Position numbers and translations under genes: made by a program. A model generated the notes under the pieces. It saw only the letters and a program-made list of their open reading frames with translations, had not been told where the DNA came from and ran no database searches. DNA of 64,000 nt, from positions 94,759-158,758 of the forward strand of contig NZ_VZZJ01000011.1 of NCBI RefSeq assembly GCF_008806345.1, given 5' to 3'. Shown one piece after another: positions 56,688 through 64,000 of the stretch. The stretch is from Methylobacterium planeticum. Lineage in GTDB: Bacteria > Pseudomonadota > Alphaproteobacteria > Rhizobiales > Beijerinckiaceae. How positions within the stretch are numbered: position 1 is the first letter of the stretch; every line of letters begins with the position of its first letter.

Positions 56688-57566
56688 ATGCCGGACCCTC
56701 TCACCGACATCCGCGCAGCGCCCCGGGGCGCCTCATCGGCGACCGTGCTCATCGCCGACGCCGATGCCAGCCGGCGCACGGCCCTCGCGGCGATCGTCCG
56801 CCGGTTCGACCCCGCGGCGCAGATCACGGAAGCGGCCTCGGGCCAGGAACTCATCGACATCATCCTGACGAAGCGTCCGTCGCTCGGCTTCGTCGGCCTG
56901 CAGCTCGACGGCCTGAGCGGCCCGGAGGCCGTGGCGCTCGCGCGCAAGCGCGGGGGCAACCTCCCCTGCCTCGTCTTCGTGGCGGCGCGCGTCTTCCCGC
57001 AATGGCAGGAGCTCGCCCAGAGCCTGCAGGCCTACGAGGTCCTGAAGATCCCCCTCGACCCCGACCATATCGACAGCCTGCTCCAGGCCAATGCGCGCCG
57101 CCAGGAGCCGACCTCGGTGCTGCTCGCGGCCTCCTCCGAGGCCGGCCGCAGCATGATCGGCCGGGTGCTGACCCGCAGCGGCTTCAACCTCGTGGTGGAC
57201 GAGACCGACAGCGGGCGTCACGCCCTCAAGCTCCTGCGCATGGGCGCCTACAGCCTCGCCTTCATCGACGCGAACCTCGCGGGCCTCGACGGGCTCGAGC
57301 TCGCCTGCCAGGTCCAGTCCCTGAACCTCGACACGCGCCTCACCCTGATGACCACCGGCGACCCGGAGCCGATCGCGCACGCGGCGCGCTATTTTGGCGT
57401 CTCCTTCGTCCTGAAGATGCCGTTCTATGCCCGCGACATCGACCTCGCGCTGCACCATGCCCTCGGCCTGCGCCGGCCCTACCTGCTGAACGCGCTCACG
57501 GCTCCGCCGGCGCCGACGGCCCTCCTGCGCGTCGCCGACCTCGCGCCGACCCGGCGCTCGGCCTGA
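56688..57566 (+). CDS. Tandem receiver-like protein with complementary decay
   Basis: A 292-residue protein with two CheY-like receiver domains and no output domain. Domain 1 (about 18-130) keeps the acidic residues Asp24/Asp26 and Lys120 (VLKIPL) but has Gly70 where the phosphorylated Asp should be (FVGLQLDG). Domain 2 (about 143-255) keeps phosphoacceptor Asp194 (FIDANLAGLDG) and Lys243 (VLKMPF) but has AASS at 147-150 in place of the metal-binding acidic pair. Neither can be phosphorylated normally. It may act as a binding adaptor in signalling. It lies divergent from the lpdA-end region with no kinase nearby. Confidence 0.78.
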   Translation: MPDPLTDIRAAPRGASSATVLIADADASRRTALAAIVRRFDPAAQITEAASGQELIDIILTKRPSLGFVGLQLDGLSGPEAVALARKRGGNLPCLVFVAARVFPQWQELAQSLQAYEVLKIPLDPDHIDSLLQANARRQEPTSVLLAASSEAGRSMIGRVLTRSGFNLVVDETDSGRHALKLLRMGAYSLAFIDANLAGLDGLELACQVQSLNLDTRLTLMTTGDPEPIAHAARYFGVSFVLKMPFYARDIDLALHHALGLRRPYLLNALTAPPAPTALLRVADLAPTRRSA

Positions 57567-57678
57567 ACGGGCCGGCCGCCGGGACGATCTTCCCCCGGGA
57601 GGGAGCGCGTTCCGAGCCCGGATCCGAAGACGGCGCCCGAAGCCGCCGTGGATCGATCCGCAGACGGCCCGAGGCTCC

Positions 57679-59082
57679 CTAGATGTGGATCGCCCGCTTG
57701 CCGACGGCGAGCGCCGCTTCCTTCACGGCCTCGGTCAGGGTCGGATGGGCGTGGCAGGTCCGGGCGACGTCCTCGGCGCTGGCGCCGAACTCCATCGCCA
57801 CCGCCACTTCGGCGATGAGGTTGCCCGCATCCGCGCCGACGATGTGCACGCCGAGCACCCGGTCGGTGGTGGCATCCGCCAGGATCTTCACGAAGCCGTC
57901 CGTGGTGTGGTTGACCTTGGCGCGGCCGTTGGCCGTGAAGGGGAACTTGCCGGCATTGTAGGCGATGCCGTCCTTCTTCAGCTCCTCCTCGGTCTTTCCG
58001 ACCGAGGCGACCTCCGGGAAGGTGTAGACCACGTTCGGGATCACCCCGTAGTTCACGTGGCCGGACTGGCCGGCGAGCAGCTCGGCCACCGCCACGCCCT
58101 CGTCCTCGGCCTTGTGGGCGAGCATCGGCCCCGCGATCACGTCGCCGATGGCATAGATGCCCGTGACGTTGGTGGCGTAATGGCTGTCCGTCTGGATCCG
58201 GCCCTTGTTGTCGACCTGCACGCCGACGGTCTCGAGCCCGAGCCCCTCGGTGTAGGGCACGCGGCCGATCGCCACGAGCACGACGTCGGCCTGCAGCTTC
58301 TCGGCCTCGCCGCCCGCGGCCGGCTCCACCGTCACGGTCGCGCCCTTCTTCCCGACCTCGACGCCGGTGACCTTCGAGGACAGCTTGAAGGCGATGCCCT
58401 GCTTGCCGAGGATGCGATGGAACTGCTTGCCGACCTCGCCGTCCATCCCGGGCAGGACCCGGTCGAGATACTCGACCACCGTCACCTCGGAGCCGAGGCG
58501 GCGCCAGACCGAGCCGAGTTCGAGGCCGATCACGCCCGCCCCGATGACCACGAGCCGCTTCGGGACGCTCGCGAGCTCCAGGGCGCCCGTCGAGGAGACC
58601 ACGACCTTCTCGTCGATGGTGACGCCGGGCAGCTTCGTCACGTCGGAGCCGGTCGCGATGACGACGTTCTTCGTCTCGAGGAGCTGGTTGCCGCCATCCT
58701 CGGCGATCACCTCGACGCGGCCGGCACCCGCGAGGCGGCCGGTGCCGCGGTAGCTGTCGACGCCGTTCTTCTTGAGCAGGAACTCGACGCCCTTGGTGTT
58801 GCCGGCGACGCCCTCGTCCTTGAAGGCCATCATCTTCCTGAGGTCGAGCTTGGGCTCGCTCACGATCACCCCGAGATCGGCGAAGTGCTTGCCCGCCTCC
58901 TCGAAGGCCTCGGAGGCGTGGAGCAGGGCCTTGGAGGGGATGCAGCCGACATTCAGGCAGGTGCCCCCGTGGGTCGCCCGCTTCTCGACGACCGCCGTCT
59001 TCAACCCGAGCTGGGCGGCCCGGATGGCGCAGACATAGCCGCCGGGGCCGGTGCCGATGACGACGAGATCGTAGCTGCTCAT
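57679..59082 (-). CDS. lpdA: Dihydrolipoyl dehydrogenase (E3)
   Basis: A 467-residue FAD enzyme that reoxidises dihydrolipoyl groups of 2-oxoglutarate dehydrogenase. The FAD motif is [20 protein letters not shown], the redox disulfide Cys42/Cys47 is in [13 protein letters not shown], the NAD motif is [20 protein letters not shown] and the base His is in [13 protein letters not shown] at 59082 ([10 protein letters not shown]) is preferred over a frame 15 codons longer. Last gene of the leftward suc operon, 254 bases after sucB. Confidence 0.96.
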   Translation of the reverse strand: MSSYDLVVIGTGPGGYVCAIRAAQLGLKTAVVEKRATHGGTCLNVGCIPSKALLHASEAFEEAGKHFADLGVIVSEPKLDLRKMMAFKDEGVAGNTKGVEFLLKKNGVDSYRGTGRLAGAGRVEVIAEDGGNQLLETKNVVIATGSDVTKLPGVTIDEKVVVSSTGALELASVPKRLVVIGAGVIGLELGSVWRRLGSEVTVVEYLDRVLPGMDGEVGKQFHRILGKQGIAFKLSSKVTGVEVGKKGATVTVEPAAGGEAEKLQADVVLVAIGRVPYTEGLGLETVGVQVDNKGRIQTDSHYATNVTGIYAIGDVIAGPMLAHKAEDEGVAVAELLAGQSGHVNYGVIPNVVYTFPEVASVGKTEEELKKDGIAYNAGKFPFTANGRAKVNHTTDGFVKILADATTDRVLGVHIVGADAGNLIAEVAVAMEFGASAEDVARTCHAHPTLTEAVKEAALAVGKRAIHI

Positions 59083-59248
59083 GGTGTGCGGTCTTCCTTC
59101 TCGTCGCTTCGGGCCGGCCGCGGGCACGCGGCCGTTCCCTCGGACCGGACGCTCTCGCCGCCCAGGCCGCCGGTTCGGTGGTGCGGCCCCTCCCCATGAT
59201 CGCGGCGAGGAGCCGGTCCGCGGCCGGTCCAGGCCGCTGTCAGCGCGC

Positions 59249-59273
59249 CCCCTCCCGGTGTGCCGGGAAGGGG
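59249..59273 (-). terminator. Hairpin between sucB and lpdA
   Basis: Arms cccctcccgg (59249-59258) and ccgggaagggg (59263-59273) pair with one bulged base and a 4-base loop. It is 64 bases past the sucB stop on the minus strand. No T run follows. It may lower lpdA expression relative to sucAB, or only stabilise the mRNA. Confidence 0.35.
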
Positions 59274-59336
59274 CCGATGAAACGATAGATGGCGTTTCAG
59301 GACGTCCGTATTACAGGTCCGGGACGCGATGACGGA

Positions 59337-60680
59337 TCACAGGTCGAGGACGAGGCGGGCCGGATCCTCGAGCGCCTCCTTGACCCGCACCAGGAAGGTC
59401 ACCGCCTCCTTCCCGTCCACGATGCGGTGATCGTAGGAGAGGGCGAGATACATCATCGGCCGCGCCTCGATCTTGCCGGCGCGGACCACGGGACGCTCCT
59501 CGATCCGGTGCATCCCGAGGATGCCCGATTGCGGCGCGTTGAGGATCGGGGTCGACATCAGCGAGCCGTAGATGCCGCCGTTGGTGATCGTGAAGGTGCC
59601 GCCCTGCATCTCGTCGATGGAGAGCTTGCCGTCGCGGGCCTTCTTGCCGAAGCCCGCGATCTTCTTCTCGATCCCGGCGATCGAGAGGTCGTCGGCATCG
59701 CGCACCACCGGCACGACGAGGCCCTTATCGGTGCCGACCGCGATGCCGATGTGGTAGTAGTTCTTGTAGACGACGTCCTGCCCGTCGATCTCGGCATTGA
59801 CCGCCGGCACGTCCTTCAGCGCCCCGATCACCGCCTTGGTGAAGAAGCCCATGAAGCCGAGCTTCGTGCCGTGCTTCTTCTCGAAGATATCCTTGTACTG
59901 GGCGCGCATCGCCATCACGGCACCCATGTCGACGTCGTTGAACGTCGTGAGCATCGCGGCGGTGTCCTGCGCCTCCTTGAGGCGGCGCGCGATGGTCTGG
60001 CGCAGCTTCGTCATGCGCACGCGCTCCTCGCGCGCGGCATCGTCCGGCGCGGAGGGCGCGCGCGGCAGCGTCGGCCTGGCCTCCTTGGCGGGCGCCTGCT
60101 GGGCCGGGCCCTTGGCCAGCGCGGCCAGCATGTCGCCCTTGGTCACGCGGCCGTCCTTGCCGCTGCCGTTGACCCCCGACGGATCGACGCCCGATTCCCG
60201 CGCGAGCTTCGCCACCGCCGGACCGTTGTCGCCCGACGGGCGGGCGCCGGCGGGCGCGGCGTCGCCGTGGTTGCCGTAGCCGGCGGCCGATTCCCTGGCA
60301 GGCGCCTCCTCGACGGCCCTGGTCTCGGCGGCCTTGTCCTTCGGCGCCTCGCTGCGGCTCTCCGCCTTGGTCTCGGACTTGGTGTCGGGCTTGGCGGCTT
60401 CCTTGGGGGCTTCCTTGGAGGCTGCCTTAGCCCCCCCCGCGCCGGCCTCGACGATCGAGCCGAGCAGGGCGCCGGGCTCCACGGTCTCGCCGTCCTTGAC
60501 GAGGATCTCGCCGAGCTCGCCGGCCGCCGGCGCGTTGACCTCGAGGGTGACCTTGTCGGTCTCGAGCTCGACCAGCGGCTCGTCGGCCGCCACGGTGTCG
60601 CCCGGCTTCTTGAACCAGCGGCCGATGGTGGCCTCGCTCACGGATTCGCCGAGCGTCGGGACAAGGATATCGGTTGCCAT
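59337..60680 (-). CDS. sucB: 2-oxoglutarate dehydrogenase E2, dihydrolipoyl succinyltransferase
   Basis: A 447-residue core of the 2-oxoglutarate dehydrogenase complex. The lipoyl domain (1-77) has the modified Lys43 in [11 protein letters not shown]. An Ala/Pro/Lys linker follows. The peripheral subunit-binding domain (about 150-187) has [20 protein letters not shown]. The catalytic trimer domain ends with [20 protein letters not shown], containing the catalytic His and Asp. Family length. It follows sucA after 92 bases. Confidence 0.97.
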   Translation of the reverse strand: MATDILVPTLGESVSEATIGRWFKKPGDTVAADEPLVELETDKVTLEVNAPAAGELGEILVKDGETVEPGALLGSIVEAGAGGAKAASKEAPKEAAKPDTKSETKAESRSEAPKDKAAETRAVEEAPARESAAGYGNHGDAAPAGARPSGDNGPAVAKLARESGVDPSGVNGSGKDGRVTKGDMLAALAKGPAQQAPAKEARPTLPRAPSAPDDAAREERVRMTKLRQTIARRLKEAQDTAAMLTTFNDVDMGAVMAMRAQYKDIFEKKHGTKLGFMGFFTKAVIGALKDVPAVNAEIDGQDVVYKNYYHIGIAVGTDKGLVVPVVRDADDLSIAGIEKKIAGFGKKARDGKLSIDEMQGGTFTITNGGIYGSLMSTPILNAPQSGILGMHRIEERPVVRAGKIEARPMMYLALSYDHRIVDGKEAVTFLVRVKEALEDPARLVLDL

Positions 60681-60772
60681 GGGTCTTCACGCCGGGGTTG
60701 GGGCCGGCTCGCCGGCCCGGAAGGGGAGGCGGCGCCGGCTCCCGGCGCCGTCAGGTCAGGTTCGCAGACGGC

Positions 60773-63757
<2,985 letters not shown>

Positions 63758-63932
63758 CGTCCGTCCATCCTGCCGCTGCGCGGGGCTCGCTCGACCGCGC
63801 CGGCGATCGGTTCCCGCTCACATGTCCGTCCGCATCCTTCGCGGGCGGCGCACAACCGCACCTGAATGCGCTGGGTTCTGATATGGGTTTCGCGCGGATG
63901 CGTGCGCTGCAGGGCAGCCGCGCGGGTCGGGT

Positions 63933-64000
63933 TCAGCCCTTGAGGCGATCGATGAGGGTTGAGCCGAGGCGGGCGGGCGAGGGCGAGACCCGGATGCCGG
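63933..64000 (-). CDS. sucD: Succinyl-CoA ligase alpha subunit, C-terminal end only
   Basis: The window cuts this leftward gene. The last 21 codons read GIRVSPSPARLGSTLIDRLKG before a stop at 63933-63935. This is the typical C-terminus of alphaproteobacterial SucD, and sucC-sucD before sucA-sucB is the usual order. Partial at its 5' side. Confidence 0.75.
   Translation of the reverse strand, partial: GIRVSPSPARLGSTLIDRLKG

Overview
This is chromosomal DNA of a very GC-rich alphaproteobacterium. The gene content (MucR regulator, DUF6456 protein, HWE-type kinase, TadE/TadG proteins, CcmI-E-F-H, the sucD-sucA-sucB-lpdA order with xerC nearby) fits the Hyphomicrobiales. The extreme GC content and gene style point to Methylobacterium or a close relative; this is an inference, since no rRNA or species marker lies in the window. 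I saw no tRNA, rRNA, CRISPR array, complete insertion sequence or replication origin.

Layout. 1-14.8 kb holds housekeeping and regulatory genes: a small secreted Met/His/Arg-rich protein, a PhoH-like ATPase, a UvrD/PcrA helicase, a large AsmA-like protein, an oligopeptidase B-type peptidase, MucR, a DUF6456 protein whose start lies in a LexA-box-like repeat, SufE, and a PAS/HWE kinase with a decayed ATPase domain.

15.2-38.0 kb is a nearly complete gene-transfer-agent (GTA) structural cluster in the Rhodobacter GTA order: small and large terminase, portal, prohead protease, capsid, head-tail connectors, tail tube, tail chaperones, short tape measure, DUF2460, DUF2163, NlpC/P60 peptidase, TIM-barrel megatron, DUF2793 fibre and lysozyme. 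It has no integrase, repressor or replication gene. Two insertions break the order. Between capsid and connector sits a 3.7-kb block with an S1-like protease, a small overlapping partner gene, a decayed second copy of that pair, and two secreted trypsin-family proteases on the other strand. Between the NlpC peptidase and the megatron sits a HigB/HigA-type toxin-antitoxin pair with a palindromic operator. The second tail-chaperone frame has no usable start codon and appears to be reached by a -1 frameshift at a run of six G.

38.0-48.4 kb: a PepSY protein and an OmpR-type regulator are separated from what is probably their sensor kinase by three TadE/TadG genes on the opposite strand. The kinase is followed by the cytochrome c maturation genes ccmI-ccmE-ccmF-ccmH.

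48.4-64 kb: secreted small proteins, a DUF1007/NicO nickel-cobalt transport pair, a histidine phosphatase overlapping an internally deleted isochorismatase-like gene, a GT4 glycosyltransferase, a glyoxalase-family protein, XerC, a protein with two complementarily decayed receiver domains, and the TCA operon read leftward (sucD end, sucA, sucB, lpdA).
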